The position numbers were made by a program, and so were the translations under genes. From assembly GCF_902499555.1 (NCBI RefSeq), contig NZ_CABVMM010000005.1:124001-188000 (forward strand): a stretch of 64,000 bases of DNA. Direction: 5' to 3'. The stretch is from Mesonia oceanica (GTDB lineage Bacteria > Bacteroidota > Bacteroidia > Flavobacteriales > Flavobacteriaceae). A model generated the notes under the pieces. The model was not told where the DNA came from, did no database searches, and worked only from the letters and a program-made list of their open reading frames with translations. Of this stretch, positions 26,720-34,472 are shown one piece after another; the first letter of the stretch is position 1; every line of letters begins with the position of its first letter.

Positions 26720-28405
26720 CTATTCCCTGCTGGTTTCTAATTTTTGATTAACCGAAAATTCAATTAAAATAGCGATTGACATGACGAGGGCACAACCAAA
26801 CATGTTTAACCACAAATAAGGCATCCAGTCGAACCACCAGCCAATAATCACAATAATTTGAGTAATAATAGCTGCAATAAAAGTAGAATTGCTTTTTACG
26901 AATTTTACAAAAAAGGCAAGTAAGAAAATCCCTAGTACATTCCCGTAAAAAATAGAACCAATAATGTTGACAAGTTGAATAAGGTTATCGAATAGATCTG
27001 CCGTACAGGCAATAATCACTGCAAAAATCCCCCACATTAAGGTGAAAAGGCGAGAAGCATTTAAAAAATGTTTGTCGTTTTTTTCTGAAGAAACATTTCG
27101 TTTATACAAATCCATTGTGGTGGTAGAAGCCAATGAATTCAGTTCAGAAGCGGTGGAAGACATCGCTGCCGAAAGAATTACGGCCAACAATAAACCAATT
27201 AATCCTTTGGGTAAATTATGCAGGATAAAATGAATAAAAACGTAATCTTTATCATTGGTCTCCAGTTCTTTATTCGTTTTTTTAATTAGTTTAGCCCCTT
27301 GTTCTCTTAATTTTTTTTCCTTTTTATTGAAGTTTTGAATTTGTTGTTGAATAGGAGCTTTTTCTTGAGTATTCACCAATTCATAACTTAATAGCGCTTT
27401 TTCTTTTCGGTTGCTTTCTAATTCTTGTTGAAGTTGTTGGTATTCATAGGAATATTCAGATTTTAAAACTTCTTCTTCTGCAGCCGGATTAAAATTGAGC
27501 GGAGAGGCATTAAATTGATAAAACACAAACACCATCACCCCAATCAGTAGAATAAAAAACTGCATTGGCACTTTAAGGAATCCGTTAAAAATAAGTCCCA
27601 TTTGGCTTTGCTTTAAGGAACGTGCAGAAAGGTAACGCTGCACCTGACTTTGATCGGTTCCAAAATAGGAGAGGGCCAAGAAAGTTCCGCCGATAAGTCC
27701 ACTCCAAAAGGTATAACGATTTTTCCAATCAAAAGAGAAATCGAGCACATTCAATTTTTCATTTGCTGCGGCAATTTCCAAAGCATTAGAAAAAGTAATA
27801 TTCTGTGGTAGATCACTAACGATGAGTGTAAATGCTATAATTAATCCTAGAAAAATAACCCCCATCTGTTGTTTCTGGGTAACGCTTACGGCTTTCGTAC
27901 CACCGGAAACGGTGTAAATCACGACTAAACTTCCGATAAGAATATTTAAAGTAAGTAAATCCCAACCCAAAACTGCCGAAAGAATAATGGAAGGGGCAAA
28001 AATGGTAATCCCTGCAGCTAAACTACGTTGAATTAAAAACAGGAAAGCAGTTAAGGTTCTGGTTTTTAAATCGAATCTGGTTTCTAGATATTCATAAGCC
28101 GTATATACTTTTAGACGATGATAAATAGGTATAAAAACCATACAAATAACCACCATCGCAATGGGAACACCTAAATAAAATTGCACAAACCCCATCCCGC
28201 TATGAAAAGCCTGACCTGGTGCCGAAAGAAAGGTAATAGCACTAGCTTGTGTGGCCATTACCGATAAACCGACCGTCCACCAACGGGCTTCATTACCACC
28301 CTTTAAAAAATCGTTTACATTCTTACTTCCGCGGGTTTTGTAATAACCAAAAATTACTATAAATGCGAGCGTAGCTACTAAAACAATAATATCTAAAGTG
28401 TGCAT
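26720..28405 (-). CDS. Sodium:solute symporter (SSS family)
   Basis: A 561-residue transporter with about 13 membrane helices, importing an organic solute such as a sugar with sodium. The family motifs are GGNEARWWTVGLSVMATQAS (about 36-55) and YFGTDQSQVQRYLSARS (about 244-260). Between about residues 288 and 385 it carries a long charged, probably coiled-coil insert (QQLQQELESNRKEKALLSYE and following) between two membrane helices. It is the last gene of an operon with a PIG-L protein and a 31-residue membrane peptide. Confidence 0.92.
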   Translation of the reverse strand: MHTLDIIVLVATLAFIVIFGYYKTRGSKNVNDFLKGGNEARWWTVGLSVMATQASAITFLSAPGQAFHSGMGFVQFYLGVPIAMVVICMVFIPIYHRLKVYTAYEYLETRFDLKTRTLTAFLFLIQRSLAAGITIFAPSIILSAVLGWDLLTLNILIGSLVVIYTVSGGTKAVSVTQKQQMGVIFLGLIIAFTLIVSDLPQNITFSNALEIAAANEKLNVLDFSFDWKNRYTFWSGLIGGTFLALSYFGTDQSQVQRYLSARSLKQSQMGLIFNGFLKVPMQFFILLIGVMVFVFYQFNASPLNFNPAAEEEVLKSEYSYEYQQLQQELESNRKEKALLSYELVNTQEKAPIQQQIQNFNKKEKKLREQGAKLIKKTNKELETNDKDYVFIHFILHNLPKGLIGLLLAVILSAAMSSTASELNSLASTTTMDLYKRNVSSEKNDKHFLNASRLFTLMWGIFAVIIACTADLFDNLIQLVNIIGSIFYGNVLGIFLLAFFVKFVKSNSTFIAAIITQIIVIIGWWFDWMPYLWLNMFGCALVMSIAILIEFSVNQKLETSRE

Positions 28406-28432
28406 TTACAGTGGTTTTTAAAGAAATAAATT

Positions 28433-28528
28433 CATAAAAAAGAAAAACAAAATCACGTAAATGGCATTGGCGAGCAATAACCAAGTGTAGGATTTCTTCC
28501 AGTGATATTTTTCAGGTTTTTCTTGCAT
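28433..28528 (-). CDS. 31-residue single-pass membrane peptide
   Basis: A short ORF not large enough for routine gene callers. It starts MQEKPEKYHWKKSYTW and ends in a hydrophobic helix LLLANAIYVILFFFL, then TGA. The charged N-terminus would face the cytoplasm. Its ATG overlaps the TAA of the PIG-L gene (TAATG), and it ends 27 bases before the symporter ATG, so it is well placed for coupled translation with both. The layout suggests a small partner or stabiliser of the symporter. The assignment as a gene rests on position, start coupling and the clean membrane helix. Confidence 0.6.
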
Positions 28529-31014
28529 TATTTTCCGAGAGATAAAATATTAGCAAACAATTTATAAGCTCCGGAAACTCCGGCAGGAAATTCTCTAAAA
28601 AAGCTAAGTCCCGTATAAACATAATACCCTTTTCCGTATTCAGCAATCAGTAAACTTCCTTTGAGTTCTTCTTCGCCTTTATCTTTCATCCCCAAAATAG
28701 GCGTAAACTCCTCGCTCCATTCATCAGGGAAATACAGTCCGCGTTCTTGTACCCAACCATCAAAATCGTTGTGGGTAATTTGGTTAGGCGAATTTAAAAC
28801 AGGATGTTTTTCAGCTAAAAAATTCACTTTAGAGAATTCATCGGTTACGCGGTCTCTGGAAACGTGAATTGAGTACGGAGCTAAATTTTGGGTTTTCAAT
28901 CCACGAGTAGTGTTGTACTGTACGACCATCGTTCCGCCGTTTTCTACATAATCAAACAAAATAGGTTGTTTGTAAACCAAATCTTGTTGCGTGTTATAAG
29001 CTCGGATTCCAATTACAACAGCATCAAAATTTTTGAGTTTTGCTGAGGTGATTTCTGAAGCTTCCATAACTTCCACATTATAACCAATTGCCTGTAAACT
29101 TTCAGGAACTACATCGCCGGCACCTTGAATGTATGCAATATTGTTTCCTTTTTTCTGAATGTTTAGTTTTATTACTTTCGTTTTTGCAGGAAGCATTACG
29201 GTTTGTTGTGGGATATGGTCATAGTTAATTACATTTACTTCTTGTGTGAAAGTTTCATCTCCATCTGTAAAAACCGGATTTATAAAAGCTTCCTCATCAT
29301 TTTCTGGTGGTGTGAGTGTAAAAGTAAAGCTTTGTGAAGCTCCTTTCTGCTTAAATTTTATTTCGAAATTCTTTGGATTTACCTGCCAATTTTCAGGAAT
29401 ATTTAAGGAAAGATTTCCTTCTAAATCTTTTTTGTAAGCGGTAACTTTTACAGTAACTTTCTTGGGTTGATTGTCTTTAAAAATTAAGGTTGAATTTTCT
29501 AAAGCAACCGAAACTTCAGGTACAATGGCTAGAGGTTTGAAAACTTCCCCTTTTACAGGGTCGTTAGTTTTATAAACTAAATCTCTTTTAAAGCTGATAT
29601 TTTTACCATCAATCTTCAAAACAAATTCAGCTTGAATAGGAGCCGGGGTTTCCGGTAAACCGATAAGCGATTTATCTGTCACCGTGTACATTCCTAAACT
29701 GCTAGGTTCGTTTAACCAATAGGGATTGGTATAATTGATGTTCTTCGGAATTTCTGCTGAAATATTTTTATAAAAAGGATCATTATTGGTTAATGCTGAA
29801 TTGATCGCAATTTCTTTATTGATATTACTAAAGGAAATTCCCTCTAGTTGGATGGTTGCCGAACTTCTATTGGTAGCTTCTAAATTAATCTCTATCGTAG
29901 AATTTTTAGTGGCAAATTCAGTGGAAGTGTTGGCTTCTAAATATAACCCTGCGCAAGCAGCAATAATTTCAGAAATTTCTTCAGTTTTGAATTTCCTCCA
30001 ATGTTTGTCGTCTAACTTTTGAATCAATTGGTAGGCTTCCATGAGTTGAGGCAGACTTTTATCTGGATGTTCAAAATCATAGTTTTCTTCCACTTCCTTT
30101 AAAACCTTCCCGATTTTCTTTCCGCCTTTTACACGTGACCAAGTGGTGTTGATGCCTTCAAAAATATTTCCATTCTCTGGATAAGAACCTTTAATCAATT
30201 CAATGTATTCGGTAGATTTTCCTCGTTCAGAGGTGTTACCAAAGCCTTGTGATTTATGTTGACTCCTACTGACCGAGGCAATTTCAGAATTTGAAATTCC
30301 TTTTACAGGATAATAGGTTCCGATATCGTAGGTTAAAAAGTTAGATTTATCGGCTTCATCAAATTTTTCTTGACTACCATAAAACCACCAAGAAGTGTTA
30401 AAAAAAAGACGCTTAGGTTGCCAAGTAGTAACATTTTCTAATTGCTCGGGATAGACGTTTTTATTGGCTGCCTCATCAAAAGCTTCTACACTTAACATCG
30501 CAGAAGTAGTGTGATGACCGTGCGTTGTTCCCGGTGTACGATGGTCAAAACGATTAATAATAACATCGGGTTGAAACTTACGGATGGTTTTAATAACATC
30601 GCGCATCACTTCTTCATCATTCCAGATTTCTAAGGTTTCTTGAGGGGTTTTAGAATAACCAAAATCATTAGCTCTCGTGAAAAACTGTTCACCACCATCA
30701 ATTTTACGTGCGGCTAATAGTTCTTCTGTTCTAATGACGCCAAGTAATTCCCTGATTTCTGGTCCAATTAAATTTTGACCGCCATCGCCACGGGTTAAAG
30801 AAAGGTAAGCTGTTCTCGCATGGAGTTTATTGGAGAAATAAGAAATAAGTCGGGTATTTTCATCGTCAGGATGTGCCGCCAAATATAAAACCGAACCTAG
30901 AAAGTTCAATTTTTGTATGTTTTCAAAAATCTCTGAGCTGTTTAATTTTTGAGGAGTTTGTGCTTTTGTAAATTGAAAGGAAATAAATAAAAATAGCAGA
31001 ATGAGTTTTTTCAT
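28528..31014 (-). CDS. Secreted PIG-L family deacetylase
   Basis: An 828-residue exported protein. The signal peptide is MKKLILLFLFISFQFTKAQ. The N-terminal PIG-L/LmbE domain has the zinc motif LAAHPDDENTR (about 43-53), LSLTRGDGGQN (about 70-80) and a later HRTPGTTHGHHTTSAM segment. This fold removes N-acetyl groups from sugar-type substrates. The large C-terminal half is beta-rich with bacterial Ig-like character, ending in a domain with VVIGIRAYNTQ and GGTMVVQYNTTRG resembling glutamine-amidotransferase-like ThuA modules. I start at the ATG at 31014; the frame continues 16 residues upstream but without a signal peptide. It leads the operon with the symporter. Confidence 0.88.
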   Translation of the reverse strand: MKKLILLFLFISFQFTKAQTPQKLNSSEIFENIQKLNFLGSVLYLAAHPDDENTRLISYFSNKLHARTAYLSLTRGDGGQNLIGPEIRELLGVIRTEELLAARKIDGGEQFFTRANDFGYSKTPQETLEIWNDEEVMRDVIKTIRKFQPDVIINRFDHRTPGTTHGHHTTSAMLSVEAFDEAANKNVYPEQLENVTTWQPKRLFFNTSWWFYGSQEKFDEADKSNFLTYDIGTYYPVKGISNSEIASVSRSQHKSQGFGNTSERGKSTEYIELIKGSYPENGNIFEGINTTWSRVKGGKKIGKVLKEVEENYDFEHPDKSLPQLMEAYQLIQKLDDKHWRKFKTEEISEIIAACAGLYLEANTSTEFATKNSTIEINLEATNRSSATIQLEGISFSNINKEIAINSALTNNDPFYKNISAEIPKNINYTNPYWLNEPSSLGMYTVTDKSLIGLPETPAPIQAEFVLKIDGKNISFKRDLVYKTNDPVKGEVFKPLAIVPEVSVALENSTLIFKDNQPKKVTVKVTAYKKDLEGNLSLNIPENWQVNPKNFEIKFKQKGASQSFTFTLTPPENDEEAFINPVFTDGDETFTQEVNVINYDHIPQQTVMLPAKTKVIKLNIQKKGNNIAYIQGAGDVVPESLQAIGYNVEVMEASEITSAKLKNFDAVVIGIRAYNTQQDLVYKQPILFDYVENGGTMVVQYNTTRGLKTQNLAPYSIHVSRDRVTDEFSKVNFLAEKHPVLNSPNQITHNDFDGWVQERGLYFPDEWSEEFTPILGMKDKGEEELKGSLLIAEYGKGYYVYTGLSFFREFPAGVSGAYKLFANILSLGK

Positions 31015-31155
31015 CTGGAATGCATCGTTTTTTAGAAATCCCTCAAATATAAGAACTTTCACTGCAAAGGAAAGTTTTTGAAGAATGAAAAATAGTACTT
31101 TAAAAATATTAAAAATGAATAGAGATTGAGTTTACTCCATATAGTACATTTTTAA

Positions 31156-31443
31156 TCAATTTAATTCTGCTTCTTCAATTTTCAAATAATATTTACCTTC
31201 TTCATTTTTAAAGATTTCATATACTCTATGCTTCATTTGAAAATATAAAGGTTCGCCTGTTTCATCTGAAATAGTAAGGAAGTCTATCGTATCGAAAAAA
31301 GAATTATCTTCAAGAGAGACAACCCAAGCATTAATCTTTTCACCTTTATTTTCTCCCCTAGCAATTTCTCTTTCTTCTTGGAAATAAATATTTATCTCGT
31401 ATTGTTCATATGATGAGTTTAAATCATTATATAGTTTATCCAA
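31156..31443 (-). CDS. Immunity-type protein A (95 aa), paralogue of the gene at 32624
   Basis: A small acidic protein with a TTG start at 31443. The C-terminal half (TGEPLYFQMKHRVYEIFKN onward) is nearly identical to the protein at 32624-32905. The N-terminal halves are related but more divergent. In-frame codons upstream (EFNEEQIKTIL) continue the protein's sense, and an ATG exists one base out of frame, so the original start seems to have been lost by a one-base deletion. It directly follows a toxin-tail gene on the same strand. Position and small size suggest an antitoxin/immunity role; no named family is recognised. Confidence 0.6.
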   Translation of the reverse strand: MDKLYNDLNSSYEQYEINIYFQEEREIARGENKGEKINAWVVSLEDNSFFDTIDFLTISDETGEPLYFQMKHRVYEIFKNEEGKYYLKIEEAELN

Positions 31444-31477
31444 AATGGTTTTTATTTGTTCTTCGTTGAATTCATAA

Positions 31478-31735
31478 TTATAGTTTTATATCTAGTGGAA
31501 GTTCATTAAATCCGTATTTGGGGTTTGTTCTAATATCATTGATATATCTCAAAGCGTCCTCTAATTCCGCTTTAGTCCAACGGTCTCTATTTTTAAATAT
31601 TTGCTCCCAAACATTCATTTCCCTATCGAGTTTTGAAATATTTTTATAGGCTTCTTTTCCAATGCTTTTCCAGTGTTTTACGTGTGCCAATTTGTGAAAA
31701 GCAACTATTTCTGTAGAGTTTTTTGGTAACAACAT
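31478..31735 (-). pseudogene. Orphan zincin-like toxin tail (85 aa), active-site Glu replaced
   Basis: An 85-residue ORF that resembles the C-terminal tip of metallopeptidase-type polymorphic toxins. The zinc motif HExxH is expected in FHELAHVKHW-type sequence; here it reads FHKLAHVKHW, so the catalytic Glu is Lys. The end KNRDRWTKAELEDALRYIND matches the frameshifted fragment at 32935-33045. The frame is open nine codons further upstream (GVFDSKTKQ) to a TAA, as if the toxin body had been cut away. It is a displaced or dead toxin end kept beside its immunity gene. Confidence 0.6.
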
Positions 31736-31846
31736 TTGTTTGGTCTTAGAGTCAAATACTCCAACTTAACTTAAACAACAGTAGTAGAATAGGAGAAGGA
31801 GGCTCTAATTAATCAAACCTAGAGACATTCATTAAATTGAAAACGC

Positions 31847-32308
31847 TTAAGCTACTTCTTCATTAAGCATTAACTTTAATATATATAATAACATGTCATT
31901 AAAAGATTCATATTCATTATAAACGTCTCCAGTATATCTGTCTAATAATTGATATTGAGATTTTTCTTTGTTAAAAACAAATAAGTCTTGACCTGATGTA
32001 GCAAAAAGTATATATTTTTTATCCTCTTCATCTTGTTCATGAAAAAACTCATTGTTCTCAAAGATTCCGTAATAGACTTTATTAACGATATGATTATTTG
32101 ATGAAAAGATTATGAACCCATTCTCCTCTAATCCATTACAAATTTTAAAAAAACTGAGATAGTCTTTGTCAACCTCCAAATCAAAAAATACCTTAAATTT
32201 TTTTTTAAAGTTTTCTATGTTTTTTTCATTTATTGGTAAGGGAATTTTTAGATTATATTCCTCTCTTTCGTTTTTTATTTCATTAATTTTTATTTCTATA
32301 TCTTTCAT
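31847..32308 (-). CDS. SMI1/KNR4 (SUKH) family immunity protein
   Basis: A 153-residue protein with the SUKH pattern: an N-terminal helix (NEKNIENFKKKFKVFFDLE), DYLSFFKICNGLEENGFIIF (the conserved W/F...NG segment, about 44-63), and later strands ending in a C-terminal helix. SUKH proteins are common immunity proteins against nuclease toxins. Twelve bases upstream on the same strand ends a broken HNH-nuclease toxin tail, the usual partner of this family, which supports the call. It is in the AT-rich toxin island. Confidence 0.8.
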   Translation of the reverse strand: MKDIEIKINEIKNEREEYNLKIPLPINEKNIENFKKKFKVFFDLEVDKDYLSFFKICNGLEENGFIIFSSNNHIVNKVYYGIFENNEFFHEQDEEDKKYILFATSGQDLFVFNKEKSQYQLLDRYTGDVYNEYESFNDMLLYILKLMLNEEVA

Positions 32309-32319
32309 TATATTATATT

Positions 32320-32579
32320 TTAAGGATACAAATAACCATTAAAAAATGGCCAATCAATCTCAATTCCATCTTTTGCTTTTAATATTTTTGGTATCCAGTA
32401 ATTGCATAATGGTATGGCTCATTTTGAATAAGCATAAGATTTTTAAAATTATTATTGCCTCCGTTATCTAAAGGTAGTTTACGATGAACATTTCAATCTT
32501 TCGGAATGTATCTATCACTTAATTTTAAAATATCATTATCACTAATTTTAATAAGGGAACAAAAAGGTGTTTTAGTAAA
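32320..32579 (-). pseudogene. Degenerate HNH-nuclease toxin tail
   Basis: No intact ORF is present, but a translated stretch on the minus strand reads like the end of a bacteriocin/Rhs-type HNH nuclease: ISDNDILKLSDRYIPKD, stop, NVHRKLPLDNGGNNNF, KNLMLIQNEPYHYAITGYQK. The stop is TGA at 32493-32495 where this family has Trp. The usual His-His pair before the P-L-D-x-G-G segment reads His-Arg. A one-base shift after GYQK restores a plausible C-terminus (IEIDWPFFNGYLYP) ending at 32320. The SUKH immunity gene starts 12 bases later. So the nuclease is dead but the immunity gene is intact. This fills most of the 315-base gap between annotated ORFs. Confidence 0.65.
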
Positions 32580-32623
32580 TATTCAAATTGAGTTTGCTTT
32601 ATTTGCAATTTTTTAATACATCT

Positions 32624-32905
32624 TTATTCTGTTTCTTCAATTTTTGAATAATATTTACCTTCTTCATTTTTAAAGATTTCATACACTCTATGCTTCGTTT
32701 GAAAATACAAAGGTTCGCCTGTTTGATCTGAAATAGTAAGGAAATCTGTTGTTTCAAATAAAGGAAAGTCAATAGCAACAATCCAATTTGGTACTAATTC
32801 ACCTTTTTTATCCCCACGAATTAATTTATCCTCTTTTTCAAACCATACTTTTTCTATGTTTTTCTCAAGAAGTTCTGAATTCAAATCTGAATACAGATTA
32901 TTCAA
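32624..32905 (-). CDS. Immunity-type protein B (93 aa), paralogue of the gene at 31156
   Basis: A small protein sharing the C-terminal half with the gene at 31156 (TGEPLYFQTKHRVYEIFKN). The N-terminal half is different enough to suggest altered specificity (VWFEKEDKLIRGDKKGE). The start is a TTG at 32905. Coding sense continues upstream in frame (IIIHTEKEIKNIL), with no ATG, so the true start is uncertain. It follows a frameshifted zincin-type toxin fragment by about 30 bases, the same arrangement as at 31156-31735. Probable immunity role by context only. Confidence 0.55.
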   Translation of the reverse strand: MNNLYSDLNSELLEKNIEKVWFEKEDKLIRGDKKGELVPNWIVAIDFPLFETTDFLTISDQTGEPLYFQTKHRVYEIFKNEEGKYYSKIEETE

Positions 32906-32934
32906 AATATTTTTTATTTCTTTTTCAGTATGTA

Positions 32935-33045
32935 TTATAATTCTAAATTTAATAATGGTAAATCAACTTTTTTTCTTTCTCTATTTATATAATCTAAGGC
33001 ATCTTCTAATTCTGCTTTCGTCCAACGGTCTTTATTTTTAAAAAG
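32935..33045 (-). pseudogene. Frameshifted toxin-tail fragment (zincin type)
   Basis: On the minus strand this reads LFKNKDRWTKAELEDALDYI, then a short end to TAA at 32935-32937. It matches the C-terminus of the ORF at 31478-31735 (IFKNRDRWTKAELEDALRYI). The upstream sense (IEPFKINFNFFLNEEIDLEY) lies in another frame, with the shift in an A-rich run near 33042, so the gene is broken. It stands 30 bases before the second paralogous immunity gene. Confidence 0.6.
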
Positions 33046-33096
33046 TTTAGATATTCTAAGTCAATTTCTTCATTTAAAAAAAAATTAAAATTAATT

Positions 33097-33198
33097 TTAA
33101 AAGGTTCTATTTTTTTTAGAAATAGGTTCATTATACTTTTCCTCAAGAATTTTAATTTCGGTTATTTTATTTTTAATTTCTTCTATCAATTTTACCAT
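33097..33198 (-). pseudogene. 33-codon ORF, probably part of the broken toxin unit
   Basis: An ATG overlapping the end of the 33192 gene (ATGGTAA) opens a 33-codon frame beginning MVKLIEEIKNKITEIKILEE and ending TAA at 33097. The sense continues in a second frame downstream (EPFKINFNFFLNEEIDL), so this is probably a piece of a gene broken by more than one frameshift. Its family is unknown. Confidence 0.3.
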
Positions 33199-33527
33199 TC
33201 TTCAAAAGATGCGATTACTTCATAAACATCACCTAATTCTTTTTGTAATTGCCTAGAAATGTTCTTTGCATCTTCCAAATCCTCTTCTTTTGCAAATTCA
33301 ACTGTTTCATCATAATTTTCGTCTATATAGTACTCTGTTAGTAATGAACAAAGCTTATCGTTATCCCATCCCTTTAAATTTAAGTAATTACCTTCTTTGA
33401 TGAGATTTGAATAATTTCCTTTATTAATAACTTTCTTTAATGCGCTTTTAATAGTGTTTTTATCATCATCAGTAAAGCTTTCACTATTAGCTTTTCTAAA
33501 GATAATCATTGCTCCAAAATCACTCAT
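33192..33527 (-). CDS. Immunity-like hypothetical protein (111 aa)
   Basis: A small acidic cytoplasmic protein beginning MSDFGAMIIFRKANSESFTD and ending EVIASFEEW. No signal peptide or membrane helix is present. It sits in the toxin island, 31 bases after the 135-residue gene, on the same strand as the toxin. Its size, acidity and neighbourhood point to an immunity protein for a toxin no longer present. No family is recognised. Confidence 0.55.
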   Translation of the reverse strand: MSDFGAMIIFRKANSESFTDDDKNTIKSALKKVINKGNYSNLIKEGNYLNLKGWDNDKLCSLLTEYYIDENYDETVEFAKEEDLEDAKNISRQLQKELGDVYEVIASFEEW

Positions 33528-33558
33528 AATAATATTTTACTTTATTGATTTATTCATA

Positions 33559-33966
33559 CTATGCAAAAACTCTATGTATAGGTCTTCTAAGATTTCCATT
33601 TTCTTCAATTATCAATTTCCACACAAATGGGCTACATCTAGTCCAAGGATAGTCTTTGCCACCCCAATTTACTATAGTTGGTGTGCCATAGGCTTCATCT
33701 GTTTTAACTTCGCTTAACTCCCAATTCCCTCCTTGATAATTCACAAATGCAGTCCCTAAATAAGCGTATAATACATTGCTTAGTTCATAATAAGATATAC
33801 CGTTAGGGTTTTTATAATTCTCTGCATAAAGTTTTATAAATTCTTCAATCTCATCATAAGAATAGTCTATGTATTCTTTTTTGAGTAATTCTTTAGCCTT
33901 TTTTAAATATTTTGGTAGATTCTCCAAAAATTCTATATAGTTTTTTTTAAATTCTTTTAAACTCAT
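33559..33966 (-). CDS. Immunity-like hypothetical protein (135 aa)
   Basis: A soluble protein beginning MSLKEFKKNYIEFLENLPKY, with a helical first half and a Trp/Gly-rich second half (NYQGGNWELSEVKTDEAYGT, GGKDYPWTRCSPFVWKLII). Its ATG follows directly on the stop of a 38-residue ORF. It belongs to the toxin island on the minus strand. It looks like an orphan immunity protein by size and context. The sequence family is not recognised. Confidence 0.6.
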   Translation of the reverse strand: MSLKEFKKNYIEFLENLPKYLKKAKELLKKEYIDYSYDEIEEFIKLYAENYKNPNGISYYELSNVLYAYLGTAFVNYQGGNWELSEVKTDEAYGTPTIVNWGGKDYPWTRCSPFVWKLIIEENGNLRRPIHRVFA

Positions 33967-33967
33967 A

Positions 33968-34084
33968 TTATTTTAATGAATAATAATTTTGAATAAATGA
34001 GTAAATCTTCTTCATTATATTCATATTGTAATTTTTTAGAAAGCTAATTGCTATTTCTTTTATTTGTTCTTCGTTGAAATTCAT
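33968..34084 (-). CDS. 38-residue ORF with an immunity-gene leader sequence
   Basis: A short frame MNFNEEQIKEIAISFLKNYN continuing to TAA at 33968-33970, right before the 135-residue gene. Its first 30 bases are nearly identical to the sequence before the gene at 31156 (31450-31479), differing by one base. It is either a leftover 5' end of an immunity gene whose body was replaced, or a short leader peptide. Confidence 0.35.
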   Translation of the reverse strand: MNFNEEQIKEIAISFLKNYNMNIMKKIYSFIQNYYSLK

Positions 34085-34124
34085 AATTGCTTGGATAAAA
34101 ATTTCAAAGAATCAGAATACGAGT

Positions 34125-34466
34125 TTAGATATGATTATTTGCTTTTAAATATTTTTTAATTAGATTGATAGCTATTATAAAATTATTTTCACTTGCAGTA
34201 TGTAATTCCGAAAACCTGTCATCTTCATTCCTAAGACTGATAAAATTATCATTTATGTAAAGTTCAAATTCTATATCTCCTCTATATCCTCCTATTTTAA
34301 TAATAAGATCATTAAATCCATATATTAATACATAGAAAGATGTACCTCTTTTCAAGTCCTGATCAATTAATTTAAAATCAGGTAGTTTTTCTTTCATTTC
34401 AGACATAATAGTGGTGGTGGCCTTTTTACAATCTGCTATCCATTTATTATCTTTTTTTATATCCAT
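34125..34466 (-). CDS. Probable cognate immunity protein of the large toxin (113 aa)
   Basis: A soluble alpha/beta protein beginning MDIKKDNKWIADCKKATTTI, with strands such as SFYVLIYGFNDLIIKIGGY and FELYINDNFISL. Its ATG at 34466 lies six bases after the toxin stop, the normal toxin-then-immunity order. The tight spacing supports coupled expression so that toxin-making cells are protected. No database family can be named from memory, so the role rests on position. Confidence 0.65.
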   Translation of the reverse strand: MDIKKDNKWIADCKKATTTIMSEMKEKLPDFKLIDQDLKRGTSFYVLIYGFNDLIIKIGGYRGDIEFELYINDNFISLRNEDDRFSELHTASENNFIIAINLIKKYLKANNHI

Positions 34467-34472
34467 TTTTAT

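Noticed and set aside
32599..32781. 60-codon minus-strand ORF overlapping the immunity gene at 32624
   Set aside because: A frame-shadow of the 93-residue protein, which has a clear paralogue in the other frame.
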